Source: Pyrobaculum sp. WP30 (lineage in GTDB: Archaea; Thermoproteota; Thermoprotei; Thermoproteales; Thermoproteaceae). Taken from it: 64,000 bases of DNA. Each line of letters begins with the position of its first letter. Positions within the stretch are counted from its first letter, which is position 1. Under the pieces are notes generated by a model. It made no database searches. It was not told the origin of the DNA and saw nothing but the letters and a program-made list of their open reading frames with translations. A program made the translations under genes and the position numbers. Shown piece after piece: positions 25,293-33,017 of this stretch. Location of the stretch: contig CP012158.1 in NCBI GenBank assembly GCA_001189275.1, positions 930,001 through 994,000 on the forward strand, given 5' to 3'.

Positions 25293-27617
25293 TCAACTAA
25301 TGGGGATGTAGTACCTCACCCACCCAATGCCCCCATAAGGCTCTGCCGGCCCGCTGAAGTAGCTGGACGAACTAAACCCGACATATGTAAAGAAGTTAAC
25401 GAGGATGCCATCTCCAGGGTAGATTGATAAGGTACTTGCGTAGGAGTCACGTACATACAGCGATATGTACTGTTTATAATCTCCGGAGACGACCGGTGCT
25501 TGTCCTATGCTTACACCTAATGACGCACTAAGTATCCAGTCGTAGGAAGCGGCGCTGTAATACTTGCCAAGGTAGCCAGAAGGCCCGCACGACCCTTGGC
25601 CACTAGGTATCATCTGTATGAAGAGTCCCAGTCCCCACGTGATGTACCCCGCGGCGGTCAAGGCGCCGGTGTAGGGCAGACCAAATACCGTTGATACCAA
25701 AGTAGCGGCCGTTATAACGTTACCAAACGTGTTGATAATAGCGCCGCCTATAGACACAGCAGTGTCAAGGATAGGGTTTGCGTTGCCCCGAGCAACAAAC
25801 AACTCAACATATTCTGGAAGGCCGAGGGCTCCGGTTTCCGTGGCAAGACAAATAGACTTAAGCTGAGTATAGGTATAGCCGTCAGTAGGTATATAGGCAT
25901 AAGAGATATACGGACGCAAGGGGGCGTGCGGTGTCAATACGGCGCCTGCCTGGGTGGTTATCGTCACGTACGCCACGGCGCGTATATACGGCGCCGTGTC
26001 GTTGTAGGGGCGGTACGACTCAGGCCATACGCTATATGCCCAGTAGTCCCTAGCAACTATGGCGGATGACAGACCTGTGTAGGCGTATGTCCTAGATGAA
26101 GTAGGCAACCAGTTTTGGCTGGTGTGGCTCCAGATGTCGGGCCATCTCTGGCCGTAGATGTACATGGAGTCGAAGGCTACGTAGACCTTCTCCGGGTACG
26201 AGGCGCTTAGGGGCGGGTTGAACTCCAGCACCAGCCAGATGGCTGTGGAGTTCCCGGCCAAGAAGGGCGCCGCCGCCGACTCGGGCAGGGTGCCTGTAAT
26301 TCTGGGGAAGTAGTACCAGCCGCAGAGGTTTGATACGTATTTGTAGCCGGTGGCCGTCACGGCGCTGTTGGGGTCTGCCAGGGAGTAGATCCTCACCGAG
26401 ACGCTGGAGCTGGAGCTACAGGTGTAAACTCTCAGGTTCTCAACCACGAGGTTTATGGGCATCTGGGCCCCCTGCGGCACGCCTATCCTGAAGAGGAGGC
26501 GGGAAACCCTTGTCCAGCCGTAGTCGCCTATGAACTTGTAGCCGGGTTGCCCCACCGCCGACAGCCAGTTTGCTGTGAGGAGGGAATACACCGAGGTGTC
26601 TGCCGGCGAGGGTCTGCGGTAGACCGCCGCTATGCTGGCGTTGACGAGGCGGTTGTAGGGGTTGGAGATCTCTGCGGAGAACCAGACGTATCTATTCGCC
26701 TCGTAGTCTGTGGTGGAGATCCTCAGCAGATACGCCCTCCCGAAGGGGGGAGCCTGCGTGGAGATGTATCTATACGACGTGGGAGGAGTTGTGGTGGGGA
26801 CGTCTGAGACGTAGATATAGGCGTAGACCCAAGGATCTCCCGTGTCGGTGAAGAACAGGTATATGTCGGCGACGCCCTTCCCCAGGTAGGCGTAGTTGGT
26901 GCGGCCTACCACGAAGTCTTTGGCGTTGGCGTCGTAGCCTGTGGCGACGAAGTAGGTCACCTTGGCTCTGGGGTAGCCCGCCACTTTGGCGGGCCCTGCC
27001 ACTCCGAAGATGTAGCGGGCCCAGCTGTACACGGTGGTTCCTTGCTTGCTTGTGTCTGTGTATGAAAGAGGCGCCGCGTCTCCAACGCCCTCCGCCCCGG
27101 CGGCTCTGTTGTTTCTAGGCTTCCTCACGTCTAGCGGCTTCCCTCTGTAGAGGTATCTCCCGCCGCGCTCCTCGGCGTCGAGGAAGACGTACACTGCGGA
27201 GGCGTTTGGAAGCTCGGTGGCGTTTCTGGCGAGTGCCAGCCTAACAACGCCGAGACCCTCCACCTCTAGATCCACGACCTTAGCCTTAATCCCCCTCGGG
27301 ACGGCCGGGGGTTTTTTGCTGAAGTAGGTGCGGGGTATGGCCAAGTAGATGCCCTGCGGGACGTACATGGTGGTGTTTATCCCCAAGTCGGCGACGATCA
27401 CCTCCCTCTCCACCGACAGCAACACCACCGGCGCGTGAACCAGAGTGGAGTTGAGAACCACATAGGGCATATAAGACCCCGGGTCGAACTCTACAAAAAC
27501 GTAATCAGCCACGTCATCAGGCAACGAACCGCCGCCGACCCCTCCAGCCGCCAACAGCACCACAGACATAAACAACACCGCCAGCGCCGCTATTTTTAGG
27601 AGCTGGGGTTTGGGCAT
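25293..27617 (-). CDS. large secreted protein (774 aa) with shared leader
   Basis: Begins MPKPQLLKIAALAVLFMSVV, the leader shared with two neighbours, followed by a cleavable-looking AAGGVGGG stretch. The mature protein of about 745 residues is rich in Tyr, Ser, Thr and N-x-[ST] sites, beta-rich throughout. Near the C-terminus is a hydrophobic patch (INTFGNVITAATLVSTVFGL and ITWGLGLFIQMIP) and CGPSGYLGKYYSA. I do not recognise a family; no protease triad is evident. Start ATG 27617 is 20 nt after the TATA of copy (d); the frame is open further upstream to 27971, but that would read through the promoter. Likely a surface or exported protein. Confidence 0.7.
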   Translation of the reverse strand: MPKPQLLKIAALAVLFMSVVLLAAGGVGGGSLPDDVADYVFVEFDPGSYMPYVVLNSTLVHAPVVLLSVEREVIVADLGINTTMYVPQGIYLAIPRTYFSKKPPAVPRGIKAKVVDLEVEGLGVVRLALARNATELPNASAVYVFLDAEERGGRYLYRGKPLDVRKPRNNRAAGAEGVGDAAPLSYTDTSKQGTTVYSWARYIFGVAGPAKVAGYPRAKVTYFVATGYDANAKDFVVGRTNYAYLGKGVADIYLFFTDTGDPWVYAYIYVSDVPTTTPPTSYRYISTQAPPFGRAYLLRISTTDYEANRYVWFSAEISNPYNRLVNASIAAVYRRPSPADTSVYSLLTANWLSAVGQPGYKFIGDYGWTRVSRLLFRIGVPQGAQMPINLVVENLRVYTCSSSSSVSVRIYSLADPNSAVTATGYKYVSNLCGWYYFPRITGTLPESAAAPFLAGNSTAIWLVLEFNPPLSASYPEKVYVAFDSMYIYGQRWPDIWSHTSQNWLPTSSRTYAYTGLSSAIVARDYWAYSVWPESYRPYNDTAPYIRAVAYVTITTQAGAVLTPHAPLRPYISYAYIPTDGYTYTQLKSICLATETGALGLPEYVELFVARGNANPILDTAVSIGGAIINTFGNVITAATLVSTVFGLPYTGALTAAGYITWGLGLFIQMIPSGQGSCGPSGYLGKYYSAASYDWILSASLGVSIGQAPVVSGDYKQYISLYVRDSYASTLSIYPGDGILVNFFTYVGFSSSSYFSGPAEPYGGIGWVRYYIPIS

Positions 27618-27648
27618 GTCTCGCCTTGTGGGAGGGGTTATAAACCTT

Positions 27649-27676
27649 ATGTACTCCAGGTATGAAAAATTTAAAA
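27649..27676 (-). promoter_or_regulatory. shared promoter element, copy (d)
   Basis: Same core and spacing. Similarity with copy (e) extends further upstream (a GAGCTGGCCTGCGGGC-like stretch at about 27691-27706 versus 31411-31426), so copies (d) and (e) share a longer duplicated upstream segment. Confidence 0.85.
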
Positions 27677-27851
27677 GATGGATGTAGTTGGGCTGGCCTG
27701 CGGGCGGGCTGGTCCGCAACGGCGCTGGGCGGGGCCGGGTGGTTGCGGCGTGTGGGCGTGGCGGGGTGTAGAGATGCGTTTGGCGTGTTTGGCGGGGGGT
27801 CTGGAGCGTGGGGCTTCGTCGTAGCTTATATATCTGTGTGGTGTGTTTACT

Positions 27852-29006
27852 GTGAGGCGGTTGGTTGTGGAGAACGTGGGTCCTGTTAGGTTTGCCGAGC
27901 TTGAGTTGCCCCGTGTTTCTGTTGTTGTCGGCGGCAATGGCTCCGGCAAGACGACACTTGCGACGATTCACTACTTGACCTTGTTTCAGGAGGCGCCGGA
28001 GGTGGCTGAGGAGGATGTGGTTACGTTGGAGGTGGGGGAGGGCTACGTCGAGGTGGATCTAAGGGAGCACTTGGATGTGGTGTGCGGCTACGTGAAGGGG
28101 CTGATTAGGCGTCTTTTCCAGACGGAGCCTGGCCGTTTGATCTCGCAGGGGGAGGCCTCGGCGGCGGTGAGGGTTGAGGCCGGAGGGGTCCGGCTGGAGG
28201 TGGCGCTGGAGAGAGGAGGCTCTGTGGCGTGCGATTTGGCGGGCGCGGCGGCGAGGAGGTTTGAGGTGAAGGTGGTGGAGACGGGCCCCGGGCCTCTTGT
28301 AGTGTGGAGGAGGGACAGGGTTGAGGTGGTTGGGAAGGTGGGGGGCCGCGTGGATGTGCCTGGCGTCGTCTATGCGGTGTTGAGGCAGATCTTTGGGGAG
28401 GGGTGGGTCCCCGCCGCGTTTCTACCTACGGAGCGGCTGGCCGTGGTTGCCCTTATGCCTCTGCTTCAGCGCGAGATCTGGGCCTTCCCGCCTGCGCCTT
28501 ATAAGCCGTTGATTTTTGACTTCCTCCGCTGGGCGCCGCCGGGTGAGTACGAGGAGCCGCTTCTAGGCCTTAGGTTCAGGGTGGAGCGCCCCGGCAGAAT
28601 CGTGGGCGTGGTTCATAAGGGGGAGGAGATCCCGCCGTCGCTGGTGGCCTCGGGCTCGGCTCAGTTCGCCGCGGTGGCGATGGCGGCGTCGAGCCCCGGC
28701 GTTGCGAGCCTCATAATAGAGGAGCCGGAGCTCAACCTCCACGTAGACGCCCAGCTGAAAGCCGCCGAGTACCTGGCGTCGCTCAGCCACAGGCTCTTCA
28801 TCACGACGCACAGCGATCTATTCGCCATAGCTCTCGTACACCACCTCAAGAGGCGGGGCAGACTGGGCGAGGTGAAGATCTACGAACTCGTGAGGGGCGA
28901 GGCGTCGGAGGTCCCCATCGACGAGAGGGGCGCAGTCGGCGAGTTCAAAACGATAACGCCCATAGAGCTGAAGGCAGTTGAGCAGTTCCTTGAAGACTTA
29001 GCGTGA
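27852..29006 (+). CDS. AAA ATPase of the OLD/RecF-like (AAA_21) class
   Basis: About 384 residues. VVVGGNGSGKTTLATIHYL is the Walker A loop; SLIIEEPELNLHVDAQLKAA holds Walker B with catalytic Glu and the D-loop; RLFITTHSDLFAIALVHHL is the H-switch. A short arm replaces the long coiled coil of SMC/Rad50. Such ATPases are common partners of nucleases in anti-phage or DNA-repair modules. The likely start is GTG 27852, about 20 nt after CTTATATAT at 27824-27832. It is followed by a small Cys-cluster gene with a GTGA overlap, so the two proteins probably act together. Confidence 0.85.
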   Translation: MRRLVVENVGPVRFAELELPRVSVVVGGNGSGKTTLATIHYLTLFQEAPEVAEEDVVTLEVGEGYVEVDLREHLDVVCGYVKGLIRRLFQTEPGRLISQGEASAAVRVEAGGVRLEVALERGGSVACDLAGAAARRFEVKVVETGPGPLVVWRRDRVEVVGKVGGRVDVPGVVYAVLRQIFGEGWVPAAFLPTERLAVVALMPLLQREIWAFPPAPYKPLIFDFLRWAPPGEYEEPLLGLRFRVERPGRIVGVVHKGEEIPPSLVASGSAQFAAVAMAASSPGVASLIIEEPELNLHVDAQLKAAEYLASLSHRLFITTHSDLFAIALVHHLKRRGRLGEVKIYELVRGEASEVPIDERGAVGEFKTITPIELKAVEQFLEDLA

Positions 29007-29395
29007 TCTTTGCCTGCAACAGATGTGTAGCTTGCGTAAAATTTGACAAGCTGTTTGGCAAGGGCGTCGACGCGTTATGCGAGGCGCGGTGCCGCTTAGA
29101 GCGTCCAGACTACGGCGTCTATCTAGACGCCGGCGAGATCTTCCTCGTGGAGGTCGAGTCCACGCTCGAAAACGCGGCAAGGAATATACATACCACGTTG
29201 GGTACCGGCGTAATAAGCAGGCTTAAGGTACGCAAAATCTTTGTCCTATACAGGCGGATGAACGCTAGGCTATCTGCGCAGTACAGCCGCGCCAAAGCCG
29301 TAGCGGAAAAGAGCTACAGAATAAAGATAATTGAGTTGCCTAGCAACATTGCGGAGACAGACCCAGCCCTGGCTGTGGCGTTTAAGCTTGGGTAG
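29003..29395 (+). CDS. Cys-cluster protein, possible nuclease partner of the AAA ATPase
   Basis: 130 residues, GTG start overlapping the ATPase stop. The N-terminus has five cysteines (CNRCVAC, then CEARC), a likely metal site. GVYLDAGEIFLVEVESTLEN has an acidic D-x(6)-E-x-E pattern reminiscent of PD-(D/E)xK nucleases, though no following Lys in the canonical place. The C-terminal half (KVRKIFVLYRRMNARL, RIKIIELPS) looks like an alpha/beta core. The nuclease reading is inference; it has no family I can name. Confidence 0.6.
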   Translation: MIFACNRCVACVKFDKLFGKGVDALCEARCRLERPDYGVYLDAGEIFLVEVESTLENAARNIHTTLGTGVISRLKVRKIFVLYRRMNARLSAQYSRAKAVAEKSYRIKIIELPSNIAETDPALAVAFKLG

Positions 29396-29483
29396 CCGCT
29401 CAAGCTGGGGACCTTCTCCCTCCGAATCAGCATAGTAGTATCTGCAGACAACTCAATGAAAAATAGCGGAAGGAAAAAGTAGG

Positions 29484-30539
29484 TTAGTTTGCGGGCCGTC
29501 TCTTGAGTATGAGTACGGCCGCCGTGGCTACGGCGGCGATGCCAGCCGCTACGGCGAGGATCAACGGGGTGTAGCCGCGGCGTTCCGCGGCCCATTCATA
29601 GCCGGTTTTGGGCCAGAACTCGACTACCATGGGGCTTCTGCACACCCCCGCCAGCTCAATAAACCTCCTTACCACCTTCTCCGCAGTAACCCTATCCGGC
29701 GGAGCCGACCCATTAGGATAGGGGAACACCAGGAGGTAGGGGCCGACGTGGCCATAGTGTAGTACGTGTATAGTGCCCTCCACGCCGTTGGGAAGCTTCT
29801 TAACTGTGCCCAGCTCCCGCTCCAGCGCCTCGGCTACTCTCACTAATTTTCTGCCCTCCTCGTCGTCGGTCCAGTACGGCACTATGTAGATGTACGCCGG
29901 CGGGGTTCTGCCACCCGCCGCCTCACTTATGCGTGAGAGAATCTCAAAGGTCTTCTCCCACCGCGTCGCCTCAATTACCAGCTTCCTCACCTGGAAGAAC
30001 TTACTTCCGTTGCCGCCACTTAGGAAAAACAGGAAGACCTGAGCGTCTTTCATCTCTATTGCTAGGGAGCTAGGGTACGCTGTCGGCCTCTGCGTCTTAA
30101 TGACGGCGCTAGACGCCTCTATGTAGTTTCTGGCTAGGTCGCCTCCCAACGCCTCTTCAATCGCCCTCCGTAGTTCTGTGGAGCTATGGACGCTAATCTC
30201 CACTGCGCGGCGTTCGGAACCGCCTTTGGGCTTAATAATAGTTACATATGCCTTGAAGCGGGGTCCCAGTGCCTTGATGAAGGCGTCTAGGATCTCTTCG
30301 CTCTCCATAGGCGACGCGGGCATCCTCACCTCCGGCACGTCGGTGTGGAGGAGAGGCGTCTTCGCCGTCTCGAAATCCCTAACCACGTAGACGTACACGG
30401 AACAGCCGTCTACATCCATCACAAAATCCGGCCTAGCCACGTCCACTAATGCCGTGAAGTTCAACACCACGACGCTTTGCGCATATGCCGCAACAGACAA
30501 CGCCACCAGTAAGAGGAGAGTCGCTTTAGCCATAGTCAT
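29484..30539 (-). CDS. secreted protein with C-terminal membrane anchor, partner of the serine protease
   Basis: 351 residues. Signal peptide MAKATLLLLVALSVAAYAQS, an extracytoplasmic domain of about 290 residues, then a single helix PLILAVAAGIAAVATAAVLI followed by KRRPAN: a type I membrane protein with a short basic cytoplasmic tail. The middle has alpha/beta character (VEEVLD, KLVRVAEALERELG-type helices). Its start overlaps the protease stop (ATGA), so the pair is co-expressed from promoter copy (e). It may tether or be processed by the protease (inference). Confidence 0.7.
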   Translation of the reverse strand: MTMAKATLLLLVALSVAAYAQSVVVLNFTALVDVARPDFVMDVDGCSVYVYVVRDFETAKTPLLHTDVPEVRMPASPMESEEILDAFIKALGPRFKAYVTIIKPKGGSERRAVEISVHSSTELRRAIEEALGGDLARNYIEASSAVIKTQRPTAYPSSLAIEMKDAQVFLFFLSGGNGSKFFQVRKLVIEATRWEKTFEILSRISEAAGGRTPPAYIYIVPYWTDDEEGRKLVRVAEALERELGTVKKLPNGVEGTIHVLHYGHVGPYLLVFPYPNGSAPPDRVTAEKVVRRFIELAGVCRSPMVVEFWPKTGYEWAAERRGYTPLILAVAAGIAAVATAAVLILKRRPAN

Positions 30540-31330
30540 GGCCCTTTATAAAGTTCTACACCGTAGTAGTCCATGGCATAACGTGCGTTTTGGATCAACA
30601 CATACTGCCAGTTCCCTTGCGGATACCCACCTATTATTATTCCAACTGCCTGAATACCGCAGATAGTAGTTCCGCAAGGTGTAATGCTAAACACGATCCC
30701 ACCACTGTCGGTCTGTTCCGCACGTAAACTACTTATCGGCGCGGCGTATACGCTGCCAGAATACCTATCGTCGTATATAAGTCTTACCTCAGACCATGTA
30801 CCTGTACAGTATGTAGCTCGACCTATTTTAAAGATTGAAGGTAGTATTAAGTCACTTTTTGGATCGTCAACCGCGCCTGTTAGTGGGTGATCAACTAACC
30901 CGCAGTATCTGAGGGGGACTTTTCCGCTTACGCCTCTGTTGGCTACTACCCATACCGCGGCGTCTGGCTTACTTCTATCTGGCTCGTAATAGGGGTTGTC
31001 AGTGCCGCGGTCAATCGAGAACCCGGCCCAGTTGTTATCTCCTCCCCAGCTAAAGTTTGGCTGATATACGTTATTTCCAGCCCCCGAGGGGTCTGTGCAG
31101 TGGCTGGCGGTGATGAAGCCAAGAGAGCCGCCTGACGTTGGGTATACCGGTATCCCGGCGGAGCAGATCACGCCGGTTGATTTTGAGTAGATCTGCACGC
31201 CTGGATATACGGGATTCTCTCTATCTCTCAGCCCTGCGAACACCAACACTACGGTTAACGCCAGCAACAACACTGCTTTCCACATCTTAACCCTTCTAGC
31301 TACTGACTTTAGGAGTTGGGGTTTAGGCAT
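30536..31330 (-). CDS. secreted chymotrypsin-like (S1) serine protease with shared leader
   Basis: 264 residues from the ATG at 31330. The catalytic triad is visible: His77 in GFITASHCTD, Asp123 in KPDAAVWVV, Ser209 in QTDSGGIVF (T-D-S-G-G in place of G-D-S-G-G). Several Cys around them could form disulfides (CSAG/SHC, YCTG/TPCG). The N-terminus carries the shared MPKPQLLK block, then a second, own-looking signal core (MWKAVLLLALTVVLVFAG). This looks as if the shared leader had been added in front of an existing signal peptide. First gene of the operon behind copy (e). Confidence 0.82.
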   Translation of the reverse strand: MPKPQLLKSVARRVKMWKAVLLLALTVVLVFAGLRDRENPVYPGVQIYSKSTGVICSAGIPVYPTSGGSLGFITASHCTDPSGAGNNVYQPNFSWGGDNNWAGFSIDRGTDNPYYEPDRSKPDAAVWVVANRGVSGKVPLRYCGLVDHPLTGAVDDPKSDLILPSIFKIGRATYCTGTWSEVRLIYDDRYSGSVYAAPISSLRAEQTDSGGIVFSITPCGTTICGIQAVGIIIGGYPQGNWQYVLIQNARYAMDYYGVELYKGP

Positions 31331-31361
31331 ATCTCGCCGTGTGGGAGGCGTTATAAACCTC

Positions 31362-31389
31362 ATGTACTCCAGGTATGAAAAATTTAAAA
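31362..31389 (-). promoter_or_regulatory. shared promoter element, copy (e)
   Basis: Fifth copy, same core, 5 nt from TTATAA and about 20 nt from TATA to the protease ATG at 31330. Confidence 0.85.
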
Positions 31390-31445
31390 AGTGGATAACG
31401 TAACCGCCGTTGAGCTGGCCTGCGGGCAAGTCCGGCGTTGTGTTA

Positions 31446-31594
31446 AACAAGGCGGCTCGAATAATCCACAAAAACGACTTCCCCATAGGCGCCGCCGCGG
31501 CGCAAGGCGTCCCTACGGGGCTCAGGAGCTAATAGCCCAGGGGTTGGACCCCCGCTAGGCCGTGGAGGAGCTGAGAAGGAGGAAGCGTTGTTAA
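31446..31594 (+). pseudogene. relic of a DUF1152 gene (C-terminal end only)
   Basis: NKAARIIHKNDFPIGAAAAQ and, after a frameshift, IAQGLDPR-stop-AVEELRRRKRC. These match the C-terminus of the intact DUF1152 protein at 19000-19920 (NKAARLIYEKDAPIDAAADL ... LAQGLDPRAAVEELRKKKHC). At least one frameshift and one in-frame stop are present, and nothing of the N-terminal 85% remains. It starts right next to promoter copy (e), so a duplication or rearrangement joined these sequences. Confidence 0.7.
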
Positions 31595-31885
31595 GCCTCG
31601 GCGCGTCGAGCCTCCTCGGCCCCCCGGAGGATTTGTCCACAGTGGAGGAGTTGCAGGGCCGACTCCGCCGCCTCCCACTCCACCCAACCACTACAGTCAG
31701 CGTCTGGCCCTGTGCGGTAGCGGTTTGTGCCGTCTACAGAGGGGGACCCCTTCAGACCCGCAGACCTCAGCCACATAGCTCTCACACCCGTTGCCGCCTG
31801 AGATTTTTTGATTTTCCAACATTAACGAAAAGCGTCTCTAAATTGACGGGTCTATCTCAGGGAGTTATTTTCCCTAGGGAAAAAT
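31595..31885. other. intergenic region without a defensible gene
   Basis: About 290 bp between the DUF1152 relic and the stop of the gene at 31886-32839. Open frames on both strands lack starts with TATA boxes. A short palindromic TTCCCTAGGGAAA occurs at about 31870-31882, directly downstream of the convergent gene end. Nothing else recognised. Confidence 0.4.
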
Positions 31886-32839
31886 CTACTTTCCTTTTCC
31901 CTTTTCGCCTCCGCCGCTTGCAGAACCGCCACCGCTTGCGTAGCCTCCTCGACCGCCCCCGGCGTTGCCCGCCCCTCCGCCGCTACCGCCGTGTTTTTTG
32001 GCTTCCTGCGCCTCTCTTATCGCTTCTATTATGGACTTTTTGCCTTTGACGAAGTCTTTGATTATGCTGTTCCTAAGCGATGGGTCTACCCCAATTAGTT
32101 CTCTCAAGAGGGCGGCGGTGTTGTTTAGCCATTTAATCCGGTCCTCGGCCCACTGCCGAGGTATGCCGGCAATCTTCATTTTTTCAAAGTGGTCTAGCAA
32201 CTGGCGTATTTGATCTCTTATTTTTTCTACTTCGTCCAGGGTTTTCTGGATGTCTGCATCAGACATGTTTTCGACGCGGCTCCTGATCTGCGCCTCCGCC
32301 CGTATCAACTGCCTAGTCGTGTTGAGCCACCTAATGTTGTTCTCAATACTCCATATGGCTCTGCTGGAGGCGTTTACAGAGGTCAATAGATTTCTAACCC
32401 TCATCAACGTCTGGAGTCCACGTTCCGTGTTGTTGGCTACCTCCTCTATGCTCTTCGACGCGTTTAGTTGCCTGTACACAACGTCGACGGTTTTGTTTAG
32501 ATGTTTACCCAACTCCTTCACTGCGGCGAGGCGGATTTGTCTTATCTCTTCAAAAACGGCCCTTGGGTTTGATACGTTTAACATCTTTAACTCCCCCACG
32601 CCGATCATAGGCAACGGCGCCGCGCCGCCGCGGCCCACGATAAACGTCTTGTTGAGCTGGGCCATGAGGTCTTTGCATTGAGGCAACGTGAAGTTGGCGC
32701 CGGTCGTGTTTACATACAGCTCAATAGCCTTACACTTAAGCCACAGGTGGAAGTCTCCGCTCGCGTTGGCCGACGCGGCTTGAGCCGCGGCCGCCAGGAG
32801 GAGCGCCGCCACCATGCCTATTCTTACTTTGGAGTCCAT
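31886..32839 (-). CDS. secreted coiled-coil protein with Gly-rich basic tail
   Basis: 317 residues from the ATG at 32839 (MDSKVRIGM), which lies 19-20 nt after a TCTATTTATC box at 32859-32868. A signal peptide (MVAALLLAAAAQAASA) is followed by about 240 residues of long helices with coiled-coil character and at least eight N-x-[ST] sites (VNTTG, LNKTF, LNASK, NNTER, LNTTR, ENMSD). The last 40 residues are Gly/Ser/Lys-rich (GGSGGGAGNAGGGRGGYASG). Probably a glycosylated exported protein. It does not carry the shared promoter element. Confidence 0.7.
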   Translation of the reverse strand: MDSKVRIGMVAALLLAAAAQAASANASGDFHLWLKCKAIELYVNTTGANFTLPQCKDLMAQLNKTFIVGRGGAAPLPMIGVGELKMLNVSNPRAVFEEIRQIRLAAVKELGKHLNKTVDVVYRQLNASKSIEEVANNTERGLQTLMRVRNLLTSVNASSRAIWSIENNIRWLNTTRQLIRAEAQIRSRVENMSDADIQKTLDEVEKIRDQIRQLLDHFEKMKIAGIPRQWAEDRIKWLNNTAALLRELIGVDPSLRNSIIKDFVKGKKSIIEAIREAQEAKKHGGSGGGAGNAGGGRGGYASGGGSASGGGEKGKGK

Positions 32840-33017
32840 AGGCCCATCTACGTGGGGGGATAAATAGAGCATCCTAGAAACGACGTGAGGAACAGAAGGC
32901 GCACATACGCGGAACAACGGCGTCTACCCGATCCTCCTGAGCTGAAACGCCTGAGGTTCCTTCGGGGTGTCGAGGTGTTGTGTATGTATATATCCCCGCC
33001 GCCGAGGTCGGGCGGGT

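Noticed and set aside
27618-27971. N-terminal extension of the 774-residue secreted protein
   Set aside because: Would read through the shared promoter element; the frame relation to the element differs in copies (a) and (b), so its amino-acid reading is not conserved coding.
31331-31486. N-terminal extension of the S1 protease
   Set aside because: Contains the TATA box and shared element; the ATG at 31330 has the standard 20-nt spacing.
31591-31785. Minus-strand frame ending in EEARRAEA as possible HEPN-like remnant
   Set aside because: Only a short helical stretch; no catalytic R-x4-6-H motif and no start.
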